This document shows, piece by piece, positions 17,701-26,363 of a stretch of DNA of 55,537 bases; the first letter of the stretch is position 1, and every line of letters begins with the position of its first letter. Source of the DNA: Loktanella sp. GTDB taxonomy: Bacteria; Pseudomonadota; Alphaproteobacteria; Rhodobacterales; Rhodobacteraceae. The notes under the pieces were generated by a model. The model was not told the origin of the DNA. It made no database searches and saw only the letters and a program-made list of their open reading frames with translations. A program made the translations under genes and the position numbers. The stretch covers positions 1-55,537 of the forward strand of contig JAGXIQ010000001.1 of assembly GCA_024635625.1 (NCBI GenBank), in the 5' to 3' direction.

Positions 17701-18190
17701 CAATCACCAACCTTGACGTTGGTAAATGGCCCGGTACCGTACCGGGCTGATAATTGCGCCACTTCAATCACGAACCGACCATCAGTGCCGTCCTCATTGC
17801 GCTTTGCCGCAGAATAGGTCCATTCCGGTGTTGTTGCGATCTCTTCACGTAGCACCCGATCGCCCGATCGGACCTGCACAACATATGCTTGGTGCTCTTC
17901 ACCCAGCGGCACGTCTCCTCGTCCCCAAAGATCGCCATCAATGCGGGTCTGTCGTATCCATACAACACTAAATTCCCCGGAATCGAATACCGCAGACAGA
18001 TGTACGACCGGATAGGGCCGCAGACCATTTCCCTTCATCGTCTCGACTATATGCCGATAGCTGGGATCCGTGACGGGGCGCTTTACAGGTCCATAGCGAA
18101 AGTGACGATCTCTGCCCCGCGCAGAAGTCGGGGTTGAGATCTGCTCTGGACGGCCGTCCATCAGCACAACACGTGACCCCGCTGGCCAGA

Positions 18191-18210
18191 CATCGCGCAT
18201 CATCGCGCAT
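18191..18210. repeat. 10-bp tandem duplication that breaks ORFg15
   Basis: CATCGCGCAT occurs twice head to tail (18191-18200, 18201-18210). Removing one copy joins the two ORFg15 reading frames exactly (…GMRD-VWPAGS…). The site coincides with the internal deletion point of the gene. Confidence 0.9.
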
Positions 18211-20181
18211 CCCATTGGAATAATGAGGCAGCAAACTTTCCGAGGACTTCGGGTCCAAAAACTTGTTCGGCTGGTTCGTACCCTTGTCGAGCGCAGCGCA
18301 GCCGAATTCGGTAAACCAAAACGATTTGCTTTTCGGGACCCACGCAGTCTTACTGACAGCGCGTTGTCCATTGATCCGATTGTGATGATCGTTCGACCAC
18401 CAGCCGCGCAAATCCTTATAACGCCAAACCCATGCCTCTCCTTCGCCATCCGTAATCGGCGTGCGAATTTGGGCATCGCGTGCCTCGGGCGAATGATAGA
18501 ACCAATCGAAGCCTTCTCCCCCTGCGACGTTGCCTTGCAAATAATCCAGATTATAGATCGAACCAAACCCGATATCAGCATGGGTCCGCCCATCGCGCCA
18601 GTCTGATAAATGCATATAATTATCGATCCCAATAAAATCGATATCCGGATCGGCCCATAGCGGATCTAGGTGAAAGTACTTGTCCGCCGTGCCCTCTGGC
18701 TGATAGCCGTGATATTCCGACCAGTCAGCGGCGTAGCTGATCTTACAGTCAGGCCCTAAGATCGCACGCACATCTCCGGCCAACTGTCGCAACGCCGCAA
18801 CCGCAGGAAAGCTGTCACCAGTCCCGCGAATCTGCGTCAAGCTGACCATCTCCGAACCGATGCAAAACGCACCGACGCCACCTGCTGCTTTACATAGATT
18901 GGCATAGTGCAGGATGAACCGCCGATAGCCCCAATCCGCAGGGCCGCTATATCTCACGACCTCCTCCTCCAACCTAAAGTCGGTAGGCTGCGCAGCCCCC
19001 ATGAACGCCTCGACCTGCAGCGCTGCCGCAGCCGTTCCGTCAGGTGACCCAACCTGCCCGGGGGCCGATGACAGCGTTATTCGCCCACGCCATGGCAGTG
19101 GCGGCTTACCCGACTTGCCTGTGTAGGGGTTGGTCAGGCTATTACCCGGCATCTGCTCCATCAGGATAAAGGGATAGAACATCGGGCTAAACCCCTTACC
19201 CCGCAGGGCTTTGATCCCTTCGATCACGGCAGTATCCGCTGGCGTTCCACCGTAAACGGGTCGGTTATCCTGACGCGGCACGAGTCCTGCTTCGGCCCGA
19301 CCGATATCGGCTACACGCCACGGCATCGGGTCGCCGTCAATCTCGCGCTGCTCAACTTTCGGCTGTACCTGACACAGCCCACATCGCAGATCACTGCCAA
19401 ACCACGAAACGACAAGACTCACCGACTTACATTGCGGCAATTCTTCATTCAGCGCGGTAATCGAATTCTCAAAGTCAGTCGTGCCACTAGGGGTGTTAAC
19501 ATTGATCGCAACCTGTTCACCAAACCCAGCAGAAAGATTCACCTGCGTCGTTGCCAGCGAATACTCTCCCGTGCCGGGAATCAGCGCTACGCCTCGCACC
19601 TGACGCGCGATGTCGGCCAGATTAGCGGGTGCACCCGGTTCGGCAAGTCGCATCACCTCGAATGTGAACTGGGGCACACGGTTGCCAAACTGGTCCAATG
19701 GCAAATCCTCGAACACGACATAGGCCGTACCGCGATATGCTGGCGCAAACTCCTCGCCTTCCACTGCCGAAATCTTCGGATCGGGCAATTGGGTCTGGGT
19801 CCCTGGATAGACACGCATATTCAATGCACCGGGTGAGACCTCCTCGCCATCCGCCCAGACCCGTCCAACACGAGCGATTTGCCCTTCACAAAGCGCCAGT
19901 GCCAGGCTGACTGAATAAATGAACGACGTCGTCGTCGGCTGCGGCCCGGCCCCTCTGCCCGCACCAGAAGTTGTGGCCGTTTCCCGAAAGCGACTGGCCG
20001 AAATTACTTGCCCGCCAATCCGCATCCGCCCGTGTACCCGCGCAATCTCAGTGCCCTCGCTGGCGCCCGTCAGTCGAAATCGATCGACGCGGCCGGTCTC
20101 TACCGCGTCGCTTCCGGCCGCCAATATGCGCTGATCGATGACACGGCCAAGCACGGCACCCGCGGCCCGCCCAACCGTCGC

Positions 20182-20208
20182 CATCGACATCGACATCGAC
20201 ATCGACAT
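20182..20208. repeat. Hexanucleotide repeat (CATCGA)x4 in ORFg15
   Basis: Four CATCGA units plus a partial one, read on the minus strand as alternating Met-Ser codons at residues 22-30 of ORFg15. It is in frame and so changes only the length of a low-complexity stretch in the N-terminal region. Confidence 0.85.
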
Positions 20209-20271
20209 CCCCGATCCACCAAGGGATCCGCCCAGCGCCATGCCTGCGGCCGAAAGAACGAGCGTTGCCAT

Positions 20272-20703
20272 CTATTTTCCTTCCTGAAATTCGAAACGAG
20301 CCGCAATTCGCCGGGCCCAAGGGCCTGACAACGGGCTCTCAACAACACCGTGCCGCGTATAGGCATGGATGAACCGTGACGCGGAACCGTTATCCGAGAT
20401 AACGCCCAGATGCTTCGCCCCGGCCCCGTCGCGCATACGAAACAACAAGACTTGGCCAGCTTGAATTGGCGTACCGGAAACGTCTTGCAGGTGCTGCCGG
20501 GCTGCGACCCACAAAACCTCTTTGCCCTGTGGCTCATCCCAATCAGCAGTATAGCGCGGCATGTCCTGCGGTTCTGAACCATGTAGGTGACGCCAAATGC
20601 CCCGGATCAGTCCCAGACAATCGCACCCTGCCCCCCGAACAGAGGCCTGATGTACGTAAGGTGTACCGATCCACCGGCGCGCCTCCGACACGATCACGCT
20701 CAT
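20272..20703 (-). CDS. GTA ORFg14, NlpC/P60 cell-wall peptidase
   Basis: 143 residues, the normal length for the GTA peptidase that trims peptidoglycan during GTA entry or release. The NlpC/P60 catalytic Cys lies in GAGCDCLGLIRG (Cys29 as D-C-L-G-L), and the His in AKHLGVI; the fold continues to the end (ARRIAARFEFQEG). The frame is intact, with ATG 20703 overlapping the stop of the ORFg13 remnant by 4 nt, and its stop abutting the ORFg15 ATG. It is one of few intact genes of this cluster. Confidence 0.88.
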   Translation of the reverse strand: MSVIVSEARRWIGTPYVHQASVRGAGCDCLGLIRGIWRHLHGSEPQDMPRYTADWDEPQGKEVLWVAARQHLQDVSGTPIQAGQVLLFRMRDGAGAKHLGVISDNGSASRFIHAYTRHGVVESPLSGPWARRIAARFEFQEGK

Positions 20704-21230
20704 CGCACTAGGCTTTCGCCACCGCCAGCATCGTCACTGCGTGGCACGCTCATCAACCAGTCGTCACCGGGCATATCGGGAAAGCCACGAAAGTTCACAA
20801 GATTGCTAAATTTCGCGCGACATGTCTCGGCCCCTCGATCGCAACCGGCAATCAACTTCACCCTATCGCCAACTTGAATCGTACCACGCAGCGCCTGCCA
20901 AAGGGTGATCCGATGCCGCCCATTTTCAAGCCGATCATGCTTGATGGCAGACGTCAGTCCTGTGGCTTGTCCCGATGCAACGGCAAAATGCCCCTGCTCA
21001 AACCAGCGGTCGTTGAAGCCCGTATTGATGAAAACGAAATCGCGTTGGTCAGTCTGGCTTAAGACAGGCAGGGTCACGACATACGCGGGATCGTTTGTAC
21101 TTACTCCACATCGCGTATCGCCCAATACCGCAGAACAACTTCGCAGGAACGTCCGGCCAGAAGGTTGGTTTAGCAAATCTGTCAAACCACGCAATTCGAC
21201 CTGAAACTGGCCTGATTGCCGCCCTGCACC
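20700..21230 (-). pseudogene. GTA ORFg13 (DUF2163 tail protein), 5'-truncated
   Basis: Codes for the C-terminal half of the DUF2163 tail protein: QFQVELRGLTDLLNQPSGRTFLRSCSAVLGDTRCG and onward to the stop at 20700. The family is normally close to 295 residues; here about 165-175 remain. The N-terminal half is missing and the sequence runs straight into the ORFg12 remnant, so a deletion has joined the two genes. The first possible start in frame is a TTG at 21194. Confidence 0.85.
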
Positions 21231-21647
21231 TCATCACCACCTATAGCGATCCGAACAGACCCCGCGACAGGTTTGGTGATAGGCCGCGTCTAACTTTGGT
21301 CTCCGCTCACATAGACTTTGACCAATTGCAGAACCCGGGTCTCTTCATCACCGACAGCAATCAGTTGATCCATCATGTCTGGTGTCTGCGACGGCGCACA
21401 GGACTTGTAGTCACCCCAGTCTTTCCAGCGAAACCCCCTGCCTCGCCTCAAAGAACGCAGTCAACTGGGCGATATCATCCAGCTACCGCAAGCCGACACC
21501 TGCATCGAACCGGCGCCGTGAATGTTGCCATGGCGTGTTCCGTTCTTCATAGCCATTGGTGAGAGTGACGATCTCAGTGCGTCGCTCCGGTCCGCCGGTG
21601 GCGCCAAAGCTCAGGTTTGCGGGAAAGCGAATGTCGTGAAATGCCAT
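21231..21647 (-). pseudogene. GTA ORFg12 (DUF2460 tail protein), broken and 3'-truncated
   Basis: From ATG 21647 the translation MAFHDIRFPANLSFG, then TLTNGYEERN and RRRFDAGVGLR, is that of GTA ORFg12 (DUF2460). TAG at 21485-21483 interrupts it; it resumes as LDDIAQLTAFFEARQG, shifts frame at a run of five G (plus-strand C at 21434-21438), continues as FRWKDWGDYKSCAPS and LVKVYVSGDQS, meets a second TAG at 21292-21290, and continues TRPITKPVAGSVRIAI before the homology ends in the deletion joint with ORFg13. Two nonsense codons, one frameshift and loss of the 3' end make it clearly non-functional. Confidence 0.88.
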
Positions 21648-21659
21648 CGTTCTGATTCC

Positions 21660-22317
21660 TTACCGATTTCGTTGTCCACGTCCCAAAAGGCGCCCCATCT
21701 GCGCCGCGATCTGGGATTGACTGCGCTGAAAGCTTTGTGCGTCGGGCGTTGTGACATGCATCGTAACGTTGACCGACTGGCCGCCACCGCCACGAACGCC
21801 TAAACGCCCATCCGCACCCCGCGCTAAAGGCATGATAGCCTCTGCCCCGCCTCGCCCATAACGCCGGTGCCCCCCGCATTCCAAAGGTTGTGGGGCTACT
21901 GACTACACCACCCTTTGCAAAAGGCATCACGCGGCCTTGGCTGAACGGTGCGCCGTTGGCAAAGGGCATCACTCCGGACACGGCGGCATTGATCCCATTT
22001 GCCAGTAATCCACCTGCGTGTTTCATCACGGGATTGATCGCCGCCGCATAGCCCGTGTCGATCATCGACTTCGCAACACCCCCCAAGGTGTCCGACAGCG
22101 ACTGGCCATCAAAGATCAGCCCGTCAAAGGCCCGCCGCAATCCGCCAGCGAAACCTCGCTGCAGATTTCCCAAATCCCGCGTCGTTTCACCTAACGTTCC
22201 TTGCATGCTCCGTAATGTTGCATCGAACGACGCCGCCATTGCAGACGTGTCACCAAGGGTTCGTTCCAGTGCTGCCGCATTCGCGTCCAGCCCATCGATC
22301 TGGTCCAATTCATTCAT
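21660..22317 (-). pseudogene. GTA ORFg11 (short tail tape measure protein), frameshifted
   Basis: From ATG 22317: MNELDQIDGLDANAAALERTLGD, an alpha-helical stretch, LQRGFAGGLRRAFDGLIFDG, then MPFANGAPFSQGRVMPFAKGGVVSSPTTF, all typical of GTA ORFg11 (about 219 residues). At 21885-21850 two runs of G each appear one base short: the first shift comes after MRG at a six-G run, the second at GCGGGGCAG. The expected C-terminus (EAIMPLARGADGRLGV … FQRSQSQIAAQMGRLLGRGQ) is then read in a frame ending at 21660. The uncorrected frame runs on into ORFg12 and ends at 21574. Whether the G-run losses are real should be checked against reads. Confidence 0.85.
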
Positions 22318-22520
22318 GCCACAGGCTCCTGTTTCGGGCCGTCCGGAAACGCCCGCATCAATTCATCAAGACCAATGCGGCCCAGAGGCCGCTGGCCCGT
22401 GGTCTGCCCCAGCATCACTGCCAGTTCTGCAGGCGTCAGCCGCCAGAACTGGTCGGGCGTAAGGCGCAAGCCATTTAGGCCCGCAGCCATCAACCCCGGC
22501 CAATCCAGACCTTTGCTCAT
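22314..22520 (-). CDS. GTA ORFg10.1, small tail assembly chaperone-like protein
   Basis: 68 residues from ATG 22520, beginning MSKGLDWPGLMAAGLNGLRL, then TPDQFWRLTPAELAVMLG, the pattern of the small GTA/phage tail assembly chaperone encoded between g10 and g11. The start overlaps the stop of ORFg10 and its stop overlaps the ORFg11 ATG, each by 4 nt, so translational coupling of the old operon is kept. The frame is intact. Confidence 0.82.
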   Translation of the reverse strand: MSKGLDWPGLMAAGLNGLRLTPDQFWRLTPAELAVMLGQTTGQRPLGRIGLDELMRAFPDGPKQEPVA

Positions 22521-22831
22521 TGGGCTGGGGTAAAGGCGCGGGCCAGCAACTCTGCCGCCACCCGTGCCGCGCCTACCGGACCACCAGCGATATCCGCACT
22601 TAGCAAATCCGCCTCTACGCCGCGCCAACCGCCGCCCCGCAGTCCCGCCACCAGCAGCGCCAGCACATCGCGCCCGCGATAGCGCCCAGCCTCGAAGCGT
22701 TCGACAAGATCGACAAGCGACCCTTCGTTCAACTCAGCCTCCAGCTCGGCCAGCGCGCCCAGAGTCAACTTAGCGACGTGGGACACACCATCGATGCTCA
22801 CACGGACCTCGCCTGCCAACGGGTTCACCAT
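22517..22831 (-). CDS. GTA ORFg10, gene transfer agent family protein
   Basis: 104 residues, normal for the GTA gp10 family: MVNPLAGEVRVSIDGVSHVAKLTLGALAELEAEL followed by LLVAGLRGGGWRG and AARVAAELLARAF. Its role in GTA particles is in tail morphogenesis by analogy to phage gpG-like chaperones. Intact, with start directly after the ORFg9 stop (22832). Confidence 0.85.
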   Translation of the reverse strand: MVNPLAGEVRVSIDGVSHVAKLTLGALAELEAELNEGSLVDLVERFEAGRYRGRDVLALLVAGLRGGGWRGVEADLLSADIAGGPVGAARVAAELLARAFTPAQ

Positions 22832-22975
22832 TTACAGCGCCGCCACAAAGGCAATCGCACCCGCACTGGTCAGCGACATCTCGTAGGTCGCCTCGCCATC
22901 GAAAGTACCCGCATACTCGATCGAGGTGATTTGGAACGCCCCCGTCACTTCAATGCGTGGTAGAACCCAGCCAAC
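22832..22975 (-). pseudogene. GTA ORFg9 (major tail protein), 3' remnant
   Basis: The last ~46 codons (VLPRIEVTGAFQITSIEY, AGTFDGEATYEMSLTSAGAI) match the C-terminus of the TP901-1-like major tail protein of GTAs, which is normally about 137 residues. Upstream of about 22975 the same frame is open to an ATG at 23098 but the residues are no longer those of a tail protein. The gene is therefore cut at its 5' side by the deletion that removed the head half of the cluster. Confidence 0.8.
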
Positions 22976-23230
22976 TCGCGCAAGCGCGCCAGCGCGGCCT
23001 CCCGCCCCATCGGGGCCGGGTCTTCTATCTGTGTCATGAAATTGCGCCTGTCCGTCTGCATCCGTGACAGTCGAGAGAGATGCGCAACCCGGTCCCATGA
23101 TGAGGGGATGGATCAGGTCAGGCGTCTCCTCCAGCTCACGAGGACGCTATCAGACATCACAAATAAGTCACGTATTTCAGCAACTTGACCGAACGGTGCC
23201 GTTAAGGAATTCCTAACGGCACCGCTAACG
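22976..23230 (-). other. Deletion joint between GTA remnant and mltG
   Basis: 255 bases that hold no gene I can identify. A short frame on the minus strand (22945-23037, 30 codons, starting MTQIEDPAPMGREAALARLR) looks protein-like, and its frame stays open another 25 codons upstream, so it may be a scrap of a lost gene, either from the GTA head region or from a flanking locus. I see no terminator with a T run after mltG. Confidence 0.4.
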
Positions 23231-24394
23231 TCAGTTGTTGCCTGACGCCGCCTGCTGCGCCTCGATAGCGCGCCATGCAGCGACGTTTCGATTGTGGTCA
23301 TCAAGGTTCGTGGCAAATGCATGCCCGCCACTGCCGTCAGCGACAAAGAACACAAAGTCCGTGGTATCGGGGTTCAACGCCGCTTCAATGCTGGCGCGCC
23401 CTGGGTTCGCGATCGGTGTTGGTGGCAGACCGGGAATAACATAAGTGTTCCATGGTGTCGGTGCATCCAGTTCGCTGCGGCGCAACCCGCGCCCCAAAAT
23501 ACCTTCGCCCTTTGTCACGCCATAAATGACCGCCGGATCCGTCTGTAACCGCATACCGCGTTCCATCCGATTGACGAATACACTCGCCACCTGACTCCGC
23601 TCTGTCGGCACACCAGTTTCTTTTTCGACCAAAGACGCCAGAACAAGTGCCTCCTCTGGTGTCGACACTGGCAACCCAGAAGCACGATTGGCCCAAGCAT
23701 CTGCAAGGATTTGCGTCTGCGCTGCCTGCATATGTGCAATAATGCTTCCGCGATCAGCACCGGGCGTAAATTCATAGCTATCGGGTGCCAGCATGCCCTC
23801 TGGTGGCGTGTCCGCAATCGTGCCGTCCAAAATGTCGATCTCGCGCAGCGCATTGGCGATTTGCCAGCTTGTCACGCCTTCGGCCACGGCAAAACGGTAC
23901 CGCGTATCGGCCTGTTCCTTGACCACAGCATACTCTGCTGGGGTTTCGTCGACCTCGGGATCGAATTCGGCCACTTCCGTATAGGCGCTGGTTGCCGGGT
24001 CCAATTCGCGGACCTGCACAAGGTTACGGCGCACGCCCACGCGATAGACGACCTCAGTGCCGCAGGTGCTTTGCCCGCTACTCGTCACCAAATCAACGAT
24101 TTGCGCCATAGAAGCGTTTTCAGGCACCAAAAAGCTGCCCGCCTTCAAATCGGCGGATCGGTCGGAATAATCCGCACCCATGCGAAAGATCGCGGCAGAA
24201 CTGACCGCACCCTGATCGTCAAGCTGCTCGCTGACCCGCCGCATGTTCGACCCCGGCGCGACCTGCAAACAAATACCAGCGGCAAGCGGCCCCGGTTCCT
24301 TATACTGCTGGGTCCCCCAAACGATGACACCCGCGATCAGGAACAGCGCGACAATCAGAAACGTGATGCCATTCGCTGCAACGTGACGCCACAT
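23231..24394 (-). CDS. mltG: Endolytic murein transglycosylase
   Basis: 387 residues. Cleaves nascent glycan strands in the periplasm and sets their length; one N-terminal membrane anchor (residues 8-27). The YceG domain is clear: GSFLVPENASMAQIVDLV (LysM-like subdomain), GMLAPDSYEFTPG, then LASLVEKETGVPTERSQVASVFVNRMERGMRLQTDPAVIYG with the catalytic Glu in EKETG, and TPWNTYVIPGLPPTPIANPGRASIEAALNP. Often misnamed aminodeoxychorismate lyase. ATG overlaps the fabF stop by 1 nt. Its downstream neighbour is the GTA remnant. Confidence 0.95.
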   Translation of the reverse strand: MWRHVAANGITFLIVALFLIAGVIVWGTQQYKEPGPLAAGICLQVAPGSNMRRVSEQLDDQGAVSSAAIFRMGADYSDRSADLKAGSFLVPENASMAQIVDLVTSSGQSTCGTEVVYRVGVRRNLVQVRELDPATSAYTEVAEFDPEVDETPAEYAVVKEQADTRYRFAVAEGVTSWQIANALREIDILDGTIADTPPEGMLAPDSYEFTPGADRGSIIAHMQAAQTQILADAWANRASGLPVSTPEEALVLASLVEKETGVPTERSQVASVFVNRMERGMRLQTDPAVIYGVTKGEGILGRGLRRSELDAPTPWNTYVIPGLPPTPIANPGRASIEAALNPDTTDFVFFVADGSGGHAFATNLDDHNRNVAAWRAIEAQQAASGNN

Positions 24395-25656
24395 CAGCGC
24401 AGCTTTCCAAGCACTAAGCTGGCGTTCGTTCCGCCAAATCCGAACGAATTCGACAATGCGATGTCGATCTTACGCTCCCGCTTGCCATCTGCGCACAAAT
24501 CAACAGCCGTTTCGCAGGCGATATTCTCCAGATTTATCGTCGGCGGCGCGACCTGATCGCGGATAGCAAGGATCGAAAAAATCGCCTCGATAGCACCTGC
24601 TGCCCCCAGAAGGTGCCCCGTCATCGACTTGGTCGACGACATCGTCAGCTTCGCCGCAGCCTCTGGCCCAACCATCCGTTCAACCGCACCCAATTCGATG
24701 GTGTCAGCCATCGTAGAGGTGCCATGCGCGTTTACGTAGTCAATCTCGGTCGGGTCGATCCCGGCATTGCGACAAGCCGCGCGCATTGCACGTTCTGCAC
24801 CTTCGTGGTCCGGGGGCGGCGCTGTGATGTGATATGCATCGCCCGACAGGCCATAACCCAAAACTTCGGCATAAATCTTGGCACCGCGAGCCTTCGCGTG
24901 CTCAAGTTCCTCTAGCACGACGATGCCAGCACCCTCGCCCATGACGAACCCATCACGATCCGTATCCCAAGGGCGGCTCGCTTTGGTCGGATCATCAGCG
25001 TATTTCGTGGACAACGCCTTGCAGGCATTGAAACCTGCAATCCCGATCTTGCAGATCGCCGCTTCGGCCCCGCCCGCAATCATCACGTCCGCATCGCCAT
25101 GCTGGATCAGCCGGCTTGCGTCACCGATCGCATGGGCGCCAGTTGAACAGGCGGTCACAACGGAATGGTTCGGTCCGCGAAAGCCATACCGGATGCTGAC
25201 CTGACCAGAGATTAGGTTAATCAAAGCGCCGGGCACAAAGAAGGGCGACACGCGGCGTGGCCCCTTTTCTTCCATCATCACAGCGGTATTCGCGATAGAG
25301 TTCAAGCCACCGATTCCAGACCCGATCAAAACGCCGGTGCGCTCCTGATCTTCACGTTCGGTCGGCTTCCAACCACTGTCCTCGACAGCCTGTTGGGCGG
25401 CAGCCATACCGAACAGGATGAAGGTATCAACCTTGCGCTGTTCTTTCGGCTCCATATACGTGTCGGCGTTAAAGGTCCCATCGCTACCATCGCCCAAAGG
25501 CACTTCGCAGGCGTAATTGGTCACCAAGCCTTCAGTATCGAACCCTTTGATAGACCCGGCACCCGACCTGCCTTCCAGAATGCGCGACCAACTCGCTTCC
25601 ACTCCGTCGGCCAGTGGCGTGACAAGTCCCAGTCCCGTTACTACAACGCGGCGCAT
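24394..25656 (-). CDS. fabF: 3-oxoacyl-[acyl-carrier-protein] synthase II
   Basis: 420 residues from ATG 25656 (MRRVVVTGLGLVTPLADG). Elongating condensing enzyme of type II fatty acid synthesis. The catalytic triad is visible: Cys in VVTACSTGAHAIGDA, His in VNAHGTSTMADTIEL, and His in SMTGHLLGAAGAIEA; the closing FGFGGTNASLVLGKL is typical. Located after acpP in a fab cluster (fabD-fabG-acpP-fabF), all leftward, with a terminator between acpP and fabF. Confidence 0.96.
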   Translation of the reverse strand: MRRVVVTGLGLVTPLADGVEASWSRILEGRSGAGSIKGFDTEGLVTNYACEVPLGDGSDGTFNADTYMEPKEQRKVDTFILFGMAAAQQAVEDSGWKPTEREDQERTGVLIGSGIGGLNSIANTAVMMEEKGPRRVSPFFVPGALINLISGQVSIRYGFRGPNHSVVTACSTGAHAIGDASRLIQHGDADVMIAGGAEAAICKIGIAGFNACKALSTKYADDPTKASRPWDTDRDGFVMGEGAGIVVLEELEHAKARGAKIYAEVLGYGLSGDAYHITAPPPDHEGAERAMRAACRNAGIDPTEIDYVNAHGTSTMADTIELGAVERMVGPEAAAKLTMSSTKSMTGHLLGAAGAIEAIFSILAIRDQVAPPTINLENIACETAVDLCADGKRERKIDIALSNSFGFGGTNASLVLGKLR

Positions 25657-25990
25657 CAGTCGTCCCCTCATCACTCAATCGCGGCCCTGATACCGCAGGG
25701 TCGCGCGCAGGGGCAAGTGCCCTGCCAAATTCTGGGCCGCACGAACGCGGTCCCGCCGACGCCTTACGGTGCCACACCGGTCCACGCAAAGGAAAAGAGA
25801 AATCCCAAAGGGCCATAGTTTCACAGTATGGTGTCGCCTGTACGGTGAACCACATCAGCGCGCATAAACCAGAACCAGCAATTGCGCCCAACACAGGACG
25901 ACGCACCAGACAAAACAAAACGGCCCCCGCAAAACGAGGGCCGTTTAAAATCGCACCGCAGCACCCAAGGGGCGGCGGTACAGGGTGCGC
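25657..25990 (-). other. acpP-fabF intergenic region
   Basis: 334 bases without a gene I can support. On the acpP side it holds the acpP terminator (25911-25946). The rest must contain the fabF promoter. A frame open on the minus strand from 25918 begins with a hydrophobic stretch (RPVLGAIAGSGLCALMWFTV) but runs through the fabF start region and has no ribosome-binding site, so I do not call it. Confidence 0.5.
25911..25946 (-). terminator. Intrinsic terminator of acpP
   Basis: On the minus strand AAACGGCCC (25946-25938) pairs with GGGCCGTTT (25926-25918), loop of 11 nt, followed by TTTTGTTTTG (complement of 25920-25911). Strong. Confidence 0.88.
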
Positions 25991-26224
25991 TTACTGCGCG
26001 CCCTTGATGAACTTCACAGCGTCGCCGAAGGTCTGAATGGTCTCAGCGGCATCGTCGGGGATTTCGATCCCGAACTCTTCCTCGAAGGCCATGACCAATT
26101 CGACGGTGTCAAGGCTGTCGGCGCCAAGGTCGTCGATGAACGACGCGCTCTCGACGACTTTGTCCTCTTCAACACCAAGGTGCTCCACAACAATCTTGCG
26201 TACGCGGTCTTCGACTTCGCTCAT
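25991..26224 (-). CDS. acpP: Acyl carrier protein
   Basis: 77 residues, acidic. Carries the growing acyl chain on a 4'-phosphopantetheine attached to Ser37 in the motif [13 protein letters not shown]. Helix pattern and length are canonical. ATG 26224 is chosen because GAGGA lies 7 nt upstream; two extra codons upstream in frame have no support. Followed by a strong terminator, so acpP makes an abundant short transcript. Confidence 0.97.
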   Translation of the reverse strand: MSEVEDRVRKIVVEHLGVEEDKVVESASFIDDLGADSLDTVELVMAFEEEFGIEIPDDAAETIQTFGDAVKFIKGAQ

Positions 26225-26363
26225 GAACAATTCCTCACGTTCCTGATGGGCCTAAACCCAGTTGTTGAACTGGCCGCCGAAGGGGCCCGTCCGTTGCTGC
26301 GTGGCCTATAACAGAGATTTGTGCGGGCGCAAACGCTTTCACAAGACCTCTGACAAGCCTCTT

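Larger units (their letters stand above)
17700..20271 (-). pseudogene. GTA ORFg15 (host specificity/tail fibre-like protein), broken
   Basis: Remnant of the largest GTA tail protein. The first ~690 codons (from ATG 20271) are open and include the glycoside-hydrolase-like TIM-barrel region (KYFHLDPLWADPDIDFIGIDNYMHL, FWFTEFGCAALDKGTNQPNKFLDPKSSES). At about 18200 homology switches to another frame that encodes the known C-terminus (RPVTDPSYRHIVETM through AQLSARYGTGPF). Two events are seen: a perfect 10-bp tandem duplication at 18191-18210 that causes the frameshift, and loss of the central ~450 residues expected between these parts (family length is about 1,300 residues, here about 853 if repaired). 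The unrepaired reading frame stops at 17968, giving a 767-residue product. Near the start a hexanucleotide repeat encodes a Met-Ser run. Confidence 0.85.

Noticed and set aside
17700-22975. Reading the phage-like genes as a prophage
   Set aside because: No integrase, repressor, lysis or replication genes; gene order and families are those of the Rhodobacter-type GTA, flanked by cysE as in other Rhodobacterales.
25532-25918. A membrane-protein-like frame between acpP and fabF (minus strand)
   Set aside because: Begins inside the acpP terminator, continues through the fabF start, and lacks a ribosome-binding site and homology.
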